Below, in pieces: positions 19,731 to 33,900 of a stretch of 62,000 bases of DNA. The notes under the pieces were generated by a model. It ran no database searches. It was not told where the DNA came from and saw nothing but the letters and a program-made list of their open reading frames with translations. Both the position numbers and the translations under genes were made by a program. Numbering within the stretch: position 1 is the first letter of the stretch; the number at the start of each line of letters is the position of its first letter. The stretch is from Phoronis australis (Eukaryota; Phoronida; Phoronidae), in contig NMRA01000171.1 in NCBI GenBank assembly GCA_002633005.1, positions 2,776 to 64,775 of the forward strand, given 5' to 3'.

Positions 19731-21590
19731 GCTCAAATTTTTGAGCATTTCAGAAAGACCGCCGGTGTCGGAGCTCTCGCTGAAAAAATAGCAAAAGATA
19801 TTGATACTTTTTATGGTTCTGCTATTGCCGTAGGGCAATTGTAGGCCTAATTGAAGACACAACTCAAAGGGAGTCAGTCACCTTCAGGGAATCTGGTGAT
19901 TGCAAGTGTATGCCCTCATGCATCCGATCCCCCAGTGAGCCCAAGTCTGCATACCTCATCCTGCTTAAGGCACAAGAAATGACAGCTTCCACCTGCCAAG
20001 CTGTTGTCTTCCGAAAACCTGGTGGTCAACTGTTGTGATCGACTAGAGGTTGTCTGTGAAGGGTAGTTCCACCTAGACTGTAGTGACATAGATTTTGCGG
20101 GTAATACATCTGATAAAGAGCCAAGTGGAAAACTCCGAAAATAATTTCTATTTCGTTTTCATGATACACAAGCAGCAAAGTTAGAAAACCGACATTATGT
20201 ACAAAATGTGTTGAATTATAATTCATTACCTGCAGGAACGTTAGCCCTCTACTTCTGGTGTATGGACAGCCCGCGAGCAAATTGAATAACGAATGCAATG
20301 TTCTAACTCTAACTGTTGTGTCAATGACTACTTTTAAGCCTCAACAATGTCAGCCTCTCGTTTTTCGTTGCAGCTTAGGACTAAGTCACTTGAGGTTGTC
20401 AAGTCAAATCAAAAACGCAGAAACAAGCGCAACATATGATTTGACCCGTTCATCCTGTCCTTAAACCTTTCGCTTTTGTCAACAGGACCAATTTGTATCT
20501 CTTGCAATTTTCCGAATAGTCCCAGTCTGAACACTTCAAACCTGAAGTTGTAACAACACCAAATACACGCCTATGGCATGCGTTTCATCAGGTGGGCCCG
20601 GCATTCTACGGACATTCCCGATATAAAGACGGCAATGACGCTTGCGGGTAGAAAACACGGAGGCGGTCAGTGCTGAGGACAGAACTAGGCTCGTCCTTAG
20701 GAGGCCTCAGTATTGAACACCGCGCAAGTCCCGCAAAGCTGAGAAAGTACAGCCTACCTGCAATTTCTGGTACTGGTTCGCGAATGGGGTCACCTTGTCA
20801 ATAGTGCTATCCCCCTGGGTACTTAAAACGGACTCACGACCAAACCACAGCACCCGCCACAACGGCCGTTACCATGCCGGCAAAGGACCCAACGAGTTGA
20901 TCGTTTTTTAAATATACACATTACATGTACACAATATTTCCAATGCGTAAGACAATTTTATTATAGGGGCCTACACCAGTCAAATTTAAGTTACAAACGT
21001 ACGTGTGGACTGTAGGCCTAATAGCATGTCAAAGCATGGTAGATGAGGTAAAAGCGTTGCACCTCGATTCACCTGTCAGTGAATATCAGGGTTGCAATAC
21101 CACAAAATTGTTTCCTAATCATATCAAAACATTTCTTAGAGTATGAAGACGTTAATGTAAATAAATCAGCTGTAGATATTTGCTTTTTACGTGGTGGACA
21201 ACTAAAGTGCTTGGCTACTTCAGAAGTGTCGATGGAAGCGCTCTCACAAACTGAACACCGTGCGATCATTTGCCGATGAGTCACGCAAACTCGAAATGAT
21301 TACTGCAAATAAATCACGTAGCTTACAGTGCAAAGAAATTATATTTTCAGAGTGAACCTCTCAGTTTCTTCGGGGCGGGTTACTTGGGGCTTACGCACGC
21401 TGGCGGTGCCATTTTCTTTTTGTCGGTGACGGTTTTTTTTTCTTTTAATTTTTATATATTGATTCTGTCCCAAGGGGTTCACCCCCTGAACCCCCCCCGC
21501 CCGTAGATCGGCCATGAACTGATTGAAACACTGTCTGAGCAAGCTAGGCTCGATGGGCGGGCTTTTCAAAGCATGTACGCCCCCCCCCCC
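19731..21590. other. Intergenic region between transposon and Lmf1
   Basis: No gene supported. The 20530-20900 part is GC-richer than its surroundings and might be regulatory. A C-rich stretch precedes the gap at 21581-21590. Confidence 0.35.
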
Positions 21591-21629
21591 NNNNNNNNNN
21601 NNNNNNNNNNNNNNNNNNNNNNNNNNNNN
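21591..21629. other. Assembly gap (39 N) after a poly-C run
   Basis: Thirty-nine N follow a run of C. The true sequence and length are unknown. It lies about 170 bp upstream of the Lmf1 start codon, so part of the promoter or 5' leader may be missing. Confidence 0.98.
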
Positions 21630-21800
21630 TCTTCTATGTAGCACTGTTTCCAAAGATATTATACTTTACCTTATATACTAGGCTTGGGACGACGACTGTT
21701 GACCCGACTCAGCACGGCATGCTAACCTTGCATACTGCGTCCTCTTCAGAACTTGAGCGTAACTAATGTTCCACCTGGCGGTCGTGTGGTAAAGCCAAGG

Positions 21801-21966
21801 ATGGATGGACTTCGTCGTCGTTTACAACCAAGTCCAACAAAAAGCGACAGAGAATCACCACCTGTCCACGAAGGAAATGAAGAGAAAGCGGAAATGCCCG
21901 TGGTGAAACCTGGAACGTATTGGCTAACTCGTATCGTTCTCCTTCGATACTTAGCATTTATTTATT
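21801..21966 (+). CDS. Lmf1: Lmf1 exon 1
   Basis: Residues 1-55 plus one base. Begins MDGLRRRLQPSPTKSD and ends within the first membrane segment (WLTRIVLLRYLAFIY). Donor TATT|GTGAGT. Intron 1 contains a two-copy dispersed repeat (22862-23078) and a hairpin element (23194-23270). Confidence 0.9.
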
Positions 21967-24900
21967 GTGAGTCCAAGCCCAAGGTCTTGTCCCGATCACG
22001 TCTCTCTGTCACTGCTCGTGACATCAGACACGTAACTGTCTGTACAGTAGCCTACTGTCACCAACTGATTCGTCCGAATCCGTTCGGTGGCATGTTGGAT
22101 GGGTGAAGGTTGCTTTTGAACCATCATTGTTCAGACCTAATCATGGTCATCCATGTTACTCTCTGTAACTCGGGGATAATCGGGATTTATTTTTTGTACA
22201 TTCCTGCACTCCTGCAGTATCAGAAGGGATTCATTGCTCAGTAGGCCTACCTAGTAATTCATGGCTTGCTTCTCTCACTCTAAGACAGCAGAGCCAGAAA
22301 GAGGCAGCCCTCCTTGTGACAGTCAGTTGAACTGTATCAGACAGCGGATCACGACCAGAGCAGGTGATCTGATGGTGCACTTATTGTGTTTGAATTTGAA
22401 ATTACCCTTTATCCCAGATTGTCTATGTATGAACTTGGTTAAGTTCACTAAATTAATCACACTCACATTCATAAAAGATTGCTTTACACTGCAGCAAATG
22501 ACATGGTATTAAAATAATTAAAAATCTAACCAATCTTGCTTTTTTCAATTGTTGTCAATGTTATTCACCGTACAATTCTATATAATACCTTGGTCGTCGA
22601 TTTTATCCTCATTCTCAGTCATGAAGGAAGGTTACTGTGACGATGAATTCGGTTGAATTCAGTTTTTGCGCAACCACCGTGACGATGTATTCTGGGCAGG
22701 TCCGGGTTTGTCGGAATACTTTTTGTTTGCACTGTTGCTGGCTAGGGATGAGATTTCCCCATTTGCAGAGCAGTGGTCATTCAGATGGGGCTTGGTTATG
22801 AAATCTTCTCGACAACCATGGTGAGAAAGGTGTAAGAGTAGACATCAAGGACTTTCTATACTTACAGTACACACCAAAAGTATTCAGACAAAAATGACCC
22901 AGAATTCCCGGTCATGACGTCTGAGTGAAAGCTGAACTTTGGCCAGAATAGTCCTCACTCACAAGCTCACAATGAAGAGGATTTAATGAGGAAGCTGGAA
23001 AGATGGCTATTAAGTCATTCTATAATTAGAATTTTGCCTCTATAATAGTCACTACCTGTCATTTTTGCTGTAAACATGATTCCCCGTAATCACAGGGAAA
23101 TGGTATTTTATCTGATTCTCTAGTTTGTCGTAGTTTACAAGTACCTGTTGGCTGCTGGATCATAAAATTATTGTTCGGTAATAGCCATTTATAGGGGTAC
23201 CAGCTTTTGAGAACCAGTTTGATGCCGTTATTCAGTGGAGAAAACTGGTTATCAAAATGTGGGACATATGGAAATGACTGATACCTACATGTCTTCAATT
23301 GCATGACCTGACCGGGTAATTTGCAAGCAGCCAGGTTAATATACTTTTCTACTTTCACGATTTCATGATGAAGATCCTTTTACAGTGTTGAAGTCTGCTG
23401 ATACCAACTCTACTTATTTTACAGTTGTTGCTTTCCTGGTTGGCTTGCATCAAAATGAGGCTCTAATTGGAAGTAATGGTCTCCTTCCTGCACAGACGCA
23501 TATGAGTGCCATCAGGTCACATGCAGGTACAACTCGTGAACTCATTTTTTCAAGAAAACTAGATGTCACTTTTTGAAGCAAGATATAAGTTTGTTTTAAA
23601 AAACTTTAGACAACTTTGTGTTTTCGACAATTTTTTATGTACCTGCATATATGTGTAGGTGGTTGCATAGGGTTGTCACTCTGTCCGGGTGTCTGCTTCG
23701 TATCTCAAAAAACCCTGGTCAGGTTTTGATGAAATTTGGAACATGGGAGTAGGACATGGCTAGAACAGTTCATGCCACTTTTCAAGCTGTCTTGCCCCTT
23801 GGGGTAAGCGGGGTGTTGCCGGGTTTTTCAGTATTTTTAGAGGAAGAACATTTCTTGATGATATCTAAAGATTCGATCGACAGATTTCAGTGAAACTTAA
23901 CACAGAATTATCTGATGTCACCGCGCCAGCACTATTAAATGTTTGGTGTAATTTGACTACTGCAGCGCCTCCTAGTGGCCATTTTGTTCTTGACAAGAGG
24001 CTTTTCAAAGTGTTTTTGGTCAAGGAGCATTTCCGAATAACTTCTTGAGAACTGATAAACAGATTTTAAGGAACTTGATGCAGAGGTATATGATGTCAAT
24101 GTTCTGGAACTGTTGAATTTTCGGGCAGGTTTGACCACTGCAGTACATTTCGTTCTCAACTGGGGCCTTTCCAAGTGTTGTTTGAGAGAAGAAAGTTTTC
24201 AGATGAAATCTAGAGAACCGGCTGCCGAATTTCTGTGAAACTTGACGCATACGTATATGATGTCAGTGTGCCAGCCCCTTCAATTTTTTGTTAATTTTAT
24301 TACTGCAGCAGCTCGGGAGTGGCTATTTCGGTGAAGAGCCTGTTGTGGATGATATCTAAAGAACCAATTGAGGAATTTCAAAAGTCCATCCTAACATTGT
24401 TTACAAGACATAACATAAAGGAAATTTTTTCAGATTTTTTATCTTGAACAACAAAGATATCAGCCTTCAGAAACATACTTTGGATGGGGTGCTGCTTGAA
24501 AAGGGAGTTTGATGGCTGTTATCTCTGATGTTTAAATTTATTAAAAATTTGAGACACGCTTCCTGTTCTTGGAGGATTCAGAAAAGGTACTTTTTTGGGT
24601 CAAAAATGGAATGTTAACATGTTGTGAGGTGAAATGTGCAAAGAATATGCCAAGGTTGACAATTACTTGCTTTACTTAGTGCTCCTGAGGCTGAACTCGT
24701 TACAAAAAATGGCCGTAGTATTGAGAGGTTAAACTCCAGTCTGCAGTGTCTTAGTAATGACATTTACGCGTTCCCGTACTGAAATTATTGCTGTGCATAC
24801 AAACAAACGCATTCCTTTTTAGAAATATCAGGTAGCAAAGAACTATGAACAAATTTATCTAGTATTTTCAACTGCATTTCGTACTTCTTGGTATTGAGGA

Positions 24901-27900
24901 AACTACTTCTTCAATAATATAGTTACAAAACACTTGCCAAGAGTGAGTAGCTTAGTAAATGAATTGAATCTGTGTTGCGTATTTTCCAGGTAACAGCTCC
25001 AAAGACCTGTTCAGTTTTGCCCCCACACTTCTTTGGCTATTTGACTTCGAACAAAATCTGAACTGGTTACTAAACTGTTTGGCTTTCACTGGGCTGGCTC
25101 TTTCTGCATTCGTCATGCTGTTTGGATGTGCTAATATGGTTGTCATGGCAACACTTTGGATACTTTATCATTCCATTGTCAATGTTGGACAGAGATGGTG
25201 AGGATTTTTTGATGAGTGAATACGCCACTGGTGACATAACGTTTGTGTAACGACTGGAAATTTTTGAATTTAGCAATTTCAATCATTTGTGTTTTAAATG
25301 CATTAAAAATCTTATTCACCAAAACTGGAGTAACAAAGTTTTGGCTCATGACATACTTTATGTTTTTGTGACCATTTCCAAAGCACAATTCTGTGCTTTG
25401 TTTGCTTGGGAATGTGTGCCTCATGTTCTTCTTACAAAGGCAACATACTCAAGTCTTTTTGATTATGAAAAAGAGCTGTCAAATCTGTATCGAAATTTTG
25501 TTTATTCACACCTGTGTTTTACATTTTAGGTACGGCTTTGGTGAGTATGCATGCATTATGTATGGTTGAAATCAAGAACACTTTGAAGTGTAAGTTCATA
25601 CTTACTGATAACAAAATATAAGACAACCTTTAATAGTCAGTCTAAGGTTTATTGTCTATTGTTGGTGTTCACACACCATTATTTTTGTGGTGTGTAAGCT
25701 ACAGACTGGTTGTTAAGCAGTCACAAATTAGGGGCATTATATGGCAAACAAATGGAGCATTATTCTGCAAAATTTTTATACAAAAAAGTGCTGATGAAAG
25801 CAGTCACTGCGGAATTTTTTTATTATTTGCTGCAATACAGTCAACGTCTAGAAATTGGAAAAAAAGAAATTTGGTGACTTTTTGTGAAAAACTTGACTTA
25901 CCTTTATTTAGTCCTACTAGTTCAAATACCAGCTACTAACATGAACATGTCTGCTTCACCTTAAAGGATAAATCAACCCTTTTTGTTGTTACCTTTTCTA
26001 GAATAATCTTGAAGAGATATTTTTCTGTGTTATTTCCTGTGCCCAGTTGCATGAAACAGTCCTACATAGGGGCTCAACTAAGTTTTCTAAATCTTTTTCG
26101 TATTTCTTTCATTCTTTAAGCACAGATGTAATGTTTTTCTATTTTTGTCTTTGTTATGAGCTCTTCTTTGACTAATGGCATTTTCAAATAATATAACTTA
26201 AAACTGCTCCCTTAATTTTATTAAAATAATTAGGGACTTTAAATTGGGCGTGTTGCATGTAAAGATCCCTACTTCTTTTCAATATTATTGGGAATTCAGT
26301 GTAGAGTTCACTCTCGATTTGTATCAAAGCCAAAAATTGGCATAGTAATGATACTCAGACAGCGTAAGATAAGACAGTCAGTGTTTCCACAAGCCCGCAA
26401 ATACACAGAAGATTTAGGGAACTTAGCCGAGTCCCTATTTGGGACTGTTTCGTGCATCCGGGCTTTGCTGTCCTGGTGGGTAGTTACTGACTGTAAACGG
26501 CAAGGCAAGTGACTGATATTCATTTCTATTGAGCAAATACAAATGGCCAACACAGATTGTGATCAATAGCGGGTCTGACATTGTGCGCACTCAATAGAAG
26601 TTAAGTGTGTAGAACATAGATACAGGCCTTTTGAGGGTCTGTTTTCCTTACTATCTGTTTTTATGTGAATAGGATTAAGACGTGCCAGGGGTTCATTCTG
26701 AATTTCAAAAATCAGGTGTCCAAAACGGGTCCCTCGATTTCTCAAGGCTTCTATGAACAATAATGCATGATAGCATTTTTATGACCCCAAGTCAAATTGC
26801 TGGTATAGTGTAGAGACACGGTTCCGCAATAAAGGTTTTCATATCATATATCATTTCTACACCAACTTTTTCATATTTACTCCTGTCAAGTTAAAAAAAG
26901 ACGTTTATTTGTTTACTTTAATAGGTCTTCCAACTGCTGAACGACCTTGCTAGGATGTCTGAATTTAAGTCAGGGTGTCCATTTGGATGCCCTGAACACC
27001 TTGTTGAAAGCTTGAAGACACGTCAGTGGAACAGTAGTTGATTGTCTGCATTTTCAGTGAGGTTACATTAAAGGCAGTTGATCTAACTTTGTGTTGTTTT
27101 AGGTTGGGAATCACAGCTGCTAGAGTCTGGCTTCCTAGCTATATTTCTGTGTCCAGTGCTTTCATTTCGCCGTGTTCCTCCAAAAACAGCTACACCCTGG
27201 GTGGTCATATGGGGCTACAGGTGGCTAATATTCAGGATAATGTTCGGAGCTGTGAGTGGAACAACACATAGTTTGGCTGTGCTAAATTTTGTAATGATTT
27301 TCTATCTCACTTTAAAGTCTATCGTATCATACGGTTCAATCTCATCAATTTAGGGTACAATATGGTGGACATTTGAAATTTAATTTCCCAATTTTTTCAT
27401 AAATGATATGTAGCATCAAATTAATTCATACCATATTAAAATTCTGCACCACAGTTACCGTCAGAAAATATTTTGAAAATTGTGGGCATTCACAACAATG
27501 TTAGAGGATTCTGAAAATGAAATCACAGTAATTTTGGCAATAATTTTAGTCCGAAATTGGAAAGATTTTAGCGTGTATACAATTATATCAGTGAGGTTAT
27601 ATTTGGAAATAAAATGTAGCATTGTGGATTGTGTATAATTTTGTGAACAGTACGTACTTACTACTACTTGTAAGGTTTTACCAAATGTGCAATACACAAT
27701 ATTGATCAAAATGTGGTTGTGCCATTGTTCAAGTCGGCATGTTGATTTGTCTTCCATTCCATCCGAGTTGTGGGAGTTATCAGTTATGAATATTCTTCAT
27801 TTAAAATTACATTCCACGATTTAGTTGGCAAAAATTAATAATCAACTTAGGCATTTTACTCTAAAAATCAGTCTCACAATATTCCTTTTGCCGTGATAAA

Positions 27901-30900
27901 ATTGTATTTGTGATGCCAACTCGAATCATCAACGGGTCAAGAAAACGTTTCAGAGTTTATTAGGATTGGCCAACTCTAGATCAAGAAAGCACTTCAGAGT
28001 TTATTGGAGTTAGCCAACCCTAAAATTGCCAATTCGAAAATGGCACTTTACCTGTGGCTTGAGTTTCTCAATGAAATGAAATCAAATCATGATAAGTAAT
28101 ATTGCGAGGCTGATTTTCATGAGAGTAAAAGGCATATATTGGATTTTGGCATTTTAGCCAGTAAAACGGAATGAAATGCAGCCTTATTTAATGTAATAAC
28201 CATCAGCAAATATCTACAAACCAAGTTCAATTATGTAGCTATCCTCCTTCATCAACTAATATCTACTCCCAGGTTCAATTATGTAGCCATTCTCCTCCAT
28301 CAGCTAATATCTACAGCCCAAGTTCAATTATGTAGCCATCCTCTTGCCATAAGATTGGTAGTCATATTGATATCACTTCTGATCCGAGTAAAATGGAATT
28401 TTAGGCCACTTGTATTGCTGTTAGTGGTCCGATTCAAAGGTTATGTTTTTGAAATTGAAAGTTGACCGCAAAATCATGTGCATTTTTTGATTTCTGATTC
28501 CACCTGTTTTGATAGATATGAATCTACGCTATTATTGCTTTCAAATTCTTATTGACAGGGCTTGATCAAGATACGGGGAGACCAGTGCTGGTTGGACTTA
28601 ACATGTATGCATTATCATTATCAGGTTTGTTTTCATTTGAACTATCATCACTGCACATTGTTTTGGACTCTTCCTAGTGACGGCATCATGGTTTTTTAGG
28701 ACCCACACTCAGCATTCATAATGTGCAAGAGCTTTTAATTCCGTGGAAAGGATTTTATCTGACCTTTGCATGGAGTTTCTTGCACTTTTTGGGCTTAACT
28801 CCTATCACTAGATTTTTCATAATGCACATTTTAGAAAAAATTGAGCATATTATAGACTGCTTTTTATCATCCTACAATTTTAGCTATAATTGTTTTGTGT
28901 TTATACTGCAGTAAGTTACACTAACTTTTAATATTAAAATTAATCCAAAAAATTGTCAAGGTTCTCATTGGTAACTGAGCTTGCAAAGACCAGGTAGTTC
29001 ATTGTAACTTGAGAACAGGCTTGGTGTCATGGCAGGTTGTTTTATGTGCTAAGCATGGTATCAAGCAATAAGAAAATGACACATCTTTCCAATCTCAATA
29101 AATCTCTTACCTACTGAGTTAGGGAGAGGTTGAGTTATGTTTTATAACAGTATGGCGTGTTTGAAATAATATTTTCTTTTATAGAAGGAGGTTTTATAGC
29201 AATGTTTCATATTTGGCAGAACCTCAGTTTACTCCTGCAGATAAATCCGATTGCATTGGGTCCATGGTCTAATCTGATTATTCAAAATTGAACTTGCACT
29301 TATTTTTGACATTTTCTTGCTCCTTTTTGTTGGAACTCAAGCTAAATGTCTTTTATTCTGTGCGTGAGTCTATTATAGTTATGCAGATGACAGTCTGACT
29401 CAATCTCATACCTAGATTCAAGCTAGGAACTTGCTTAAAAACTTGGCATTTCAGTAAAAACTTCAGGATTTGAATTAAGTATAAAGCTTCAAGTATAAAG
29501 CTTTATGCTAGTCTCATTCTTAGTGAAATACACAAGTCACATATTCATAAGTCTAAACTTGTTTTCTTTCAGACTCAACCTGTACCTAATCCCATCAGTT
29601 ACTACTTACATCAGTCACCAGACTGGTTCCACAAGTTTGAGACGTTAACGAATCATTTTGTAGAGTTACCTGCTCCGTTTCTTCTGTTGCTCACTAGGAG
29701 GTGCCGCATGCTTGGTGGAGCTATACAAATAATGTTCCAGGTAATGTTTACAGCTAACCCGGCATGAGATCCGAATAGGCAAAAAACTCATGAAAATGCA
29801 AGACTGCGAAACACCGTTATGCATTACGAGTGAAACATTTTGGACTGGGATATTCAAAACCCATAGGGGTTAGAAAAACATTTATCTTCGTTTCCATGAC
29901 CCTTTTCTTAAGCTGTGTTCACTTACACAGGCCAACTGGGACAGTTGTACTATGAAGAGCAGCATTCACTTAGAACTACTTTCACTCACCTTGCATGTCA
30001 ATTTCCAAAAGCCAATTGTATGTGAACCACACTGATAATTTACAACCATCAGCAAAATTCTAAACCACTAGGCAGACTAGTTTACCCCTTCCAAGCTTGA
30101 ACTGAGCAAGTGATCGTAGTAGCTTTCTTAGCTAGATTCTTGCATCTATGAAACTACCCTGGTTGCTTTGTTAAGTGGAACATTTGTAACAGAACTCAGT
30201 GTGGCCTACCTATTTTCTGTTGTTCCTAGAGAAGTATTCAAAACAGGTGCTGAACGATTGATGAAAAATTTGTCTTTCTCACAAAGTCCCTTCAAGTTGA
30301 TTTCTCCTGGTCTTTCAATTTCGTACCAAAGTTGCTGTCATTTGTGAAAATCTGCTCCGCCCACCTATGGTCAGTACCTGTTCAGCAGTGAATATAGCTC
30401 TCAGAGATTGCCAAGTCTTATACACAGATGTGAAGCTGCAAAAGCCTCCGGTCATAAGCTCTCTGGCAGTCATTACCATCTGTTGGCGAAGAGCTTGACT
30501 TCAGTGCTAGTTTGAGAGATCAGGACAATTTGAATTGTTTTGAGAAAAAGAAGAATCTTTGAGGTTTGTTGAACACTTGTTTTGTATATATGTGAGTGAT
30601 CTCGATACCGCTAAAGAATGCAGTGAAATTCGAGTCGGGGAGTGCTTCATGAAGAAAAGACTGAGGAAAACCTATAGTTGTGGTTGTGGCAATAGTTACT
30701 TACAGGGGTCCCAGATTTTAAGAACCAGTTTGATGCTTGTAATTTAGTGGAGGAAACTGGTTCTTAAAATGCGTGACCCCTATAAGTGGCCACTACCGTT
30801 GTTGTTTTGTTGTCAACAGGTTGTGCTCATCATCAGCGGCAATCTCAGCTTCCTCAACTGGCTCACTATACTACCTAGTCTGGCCTGTTTTGACGACGCA

Positions 30901-33900
30901 GCTCTTGCGTGGATGTTTTCATCAAAAAGAGGCTCTGCAAAACATCAAGTGGTTGAGATCCAAAGGCTGGACATCTGTGTGCAGAGGTCAACACGTGGTG
31001 GGTAGGAGGAGAATACGTGGCACAATATCCACTAGGTGGTGCTAATGAATTCAGGTCCTGTCTTTGACATCTAAATAGATTGAGAACAGAAAGCAGTTCA
31101 TCAGCTTGGGGTGCATTCATGTGATGAGGAACCCTTGCTTGTCTTGCGACGCCTTGTGGATTTCCTGTACCCCATGGGGTTTTCTTATAATGATGATGCC
31201 ATTTTATTGTGTTTGAAGTCCATACAATCTCATTGTCTTATAGTAAAACCTCACCAAACATTTTAGTCTCTTATGTTTTCAGATACACATCAAAATAATG
31301 CTATGCCACATTCAAGTTCTGTACCATCCCTACCTACGACAAAATTTTAAAAAATTTTGGGCATTCACGCGAATGTTAGAAGCCCTCGTAAAAAGTGTTA
31401 TTTTGGCAATTGTTTTGTGGAAAACTGTTGTCAGAGATTTTCTCATAGGTGACTAAATAGGTTTTTAAAAATTTTTTGTTGTTATTTAGTAACATAGAAG
31501 TCTTTAGAAATCTTGTATTTCTTCACTTCCTGTAGATGCTGTTCTCTACATTTCACTGGAAAGTCACTTATTTTCCAGCTAGGTCCTCTTTTCACCAGCT
31601 GCTGTTCACGTACATGAGACCTTACAGTAAAGCAAGTGTCTCTATTGCAGGCCAATACATCCGCCGTGTGTCCAACTGGGGCCTGGCTGCTCTACTGGTC
31701 TACCTCAGTGTCCCTGTAGTGCACAACCTGTTATCTCCTAAACAAGCTATGAATACCTCATTTGAACCCCTCCGGATACTTAACACGTATGGTGCTTTTG
31801 GAAGGTGAGAGTCAAGTGAACAGTTCACCTATCTGAAATTCACTGTAATGGACTTTGTTTTACAATTAAAGGGATACTAAACCCAGTTTGGGTCTAATAG
31901 TAGATACTAACTACAACTTTCCCACCCATTTCAAGATTTTCAAGATTTACTGACAACTGATCTTTTGTTGACTCATTGTTTCTTGGTTTCATGTCTATTA
32001 ACCTCCCCCCCCATTGTAGGCCTTGGTTTTTGTTTGATTGAAATGAGATTTGCACGTACCATATATCTTGTCTGTGGCTGGAGGCCTATTGCTTTCGATT
32101 GATATCGAATGCAAGGTGGGAGCCATTTTTGGGGTCCTTTGACGGATATTTCTGATTCTTGTTATATAAATAGATCTCTGATGTATGCTTTCTGCTTCTC
32201 ATTTTATCTTCATCATACCAGCACTACCTTGGGGCCCTTTCAGAAACTTAGGCATGCTTTGGCCACATGACTAAGTCCTTTTCACTTACCTCCTAGCCTG
32301 AAGAGTAAATAAGTTCCGGGTCATAACTCGAACAGTTATTTCCTATGTGAGGGAAAATGTGCTAGGCATGTTTTGATGTCATGTAGAAGATGTTCACATG
32401 TGTGGTCTTGTCCAGTGAGCTGCATGGGGATGACTGACGACCAGCACAATGAAAATGGAATACTTTAATTTTTGTTTTGTTAGTTTTGTAGAGTTTATAG
32501 CTCAGTATGTGGTATAAATAGATTTTAACATGTCCTTGAGAATTATTTGCTGTATCTAGACTCCCCGAGTAGGATTTAGAGAAATTATCACTCGAGGGAT
32601 GCCAGCCTCGTCGTATCAGGTATCCTGAATAGTGCTTCATTCTTTTTTTTCTTTATTCAGTGTAACAAAAGAGAGGACTGAGGTTATATTCCAAGGAACA
32701 CTGAGCGACAAGCCATTGGACCCTGGTGCAATCTGGCAGGAGTATCAGTTCAAGTGTAAACCAGGGGATGTCAGTCGGCGGCCATGTTTGATCTCACCAT
32801 ATCACTACAGACTTGATTGGTTGATGTGGTTTGCAGCATTTCAAGTGAGCAGCTACATGTGTAGTGCTATAAGCCCTAACTCAACTGCAGAATTAAACAT
32901 AACATGCTCTAATGTAATTTAAGATGGAGTTAAGTGGGAGTGCCAAATTTTGAGGCACACCTATTTTTAAAGAGGTCATCACAACAAAAATGACCAGACT
33001 GTGACTATAGGTTACTTGTTTTGTTTATATCCGTGGTGTACTGAATTTCATGACTTGTGACCAAATGATGACCTCTGGCTTGCTTCATTTGACCAGCTGT
33101 GACCAAGTTTGCTGGCCAGTTATTTATTTCAATACTGGATTCCAAGTTTGAACTTGTGATTGGCTTGATTAGTTATCAATCATGTTGCTCTGTACAGTTG
33201 AGTAATAGTGACCAAGGTTAAAGAATATTGTTTAAGCTTGGCTTTAGTGTTTGATTATTACTGAATAATGGTTGCCAGCAGTGGTTAATCGGTTTAATTA
33301 TTTTAATGATTTATGTGTCTTATTTTTCCAGAATTATCAATACAATCCTTGGTTAGTGCATCTGGCAGCAAAGTTTCTTGTGAATGATCCAGCTACAATG
33401 TCACTTATTTCAACTAATCCTTTTGAAGGCAAAAGTCCTCCCAAGTAAGTTAACGTGCTGTCTATAACTGTCAGTGAATTATTAAGTATTCTGTAAATAT
33501 CAGGTGCCTAGGGGGTCCTAACTATGCTAATGTATAGCCTAAACTAAACAACAGTGTTATTTTAACATAATCTACACTAAACAAAGTGCAGCTGTATTCA
33601 CTGACAACTTGTAAATGTGAAAACAAAAAATTCTATAGGTAGGTGACCTTTGCACTAATGACGTACCTGGGGGGCTCACATAGCCTGCCGGCATTATGCA
33701 GTGTTATTGCCCAGCACCATGTCACGATACTTACTGGACATGGTTCAATGATTTGTGGCGGGTCATTTTTGACACAAAACTCGTTCTTAAAAACATTTGG
33801 TATTTTTCAACTGACTTCATTTTCACATTGTTGCTATGTGTTGTGGTTCTGACTAATTTGGCCTAGCAATCACAGAGATAAAGAATTAGCTTGCAAGTTC

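Noticed and set aside
21339-21653. Minus-strand frame running through the N gap
   Set aside because: Its continuity depends on unknown bases and its start lies beyond the gap.
29690-29705. CTCF-like word inside Lmf1 exon 7
   Set aside because: It encodes conserved Lmf1 residues, has mismatches, and is not in a repeat; most likely coincidence.
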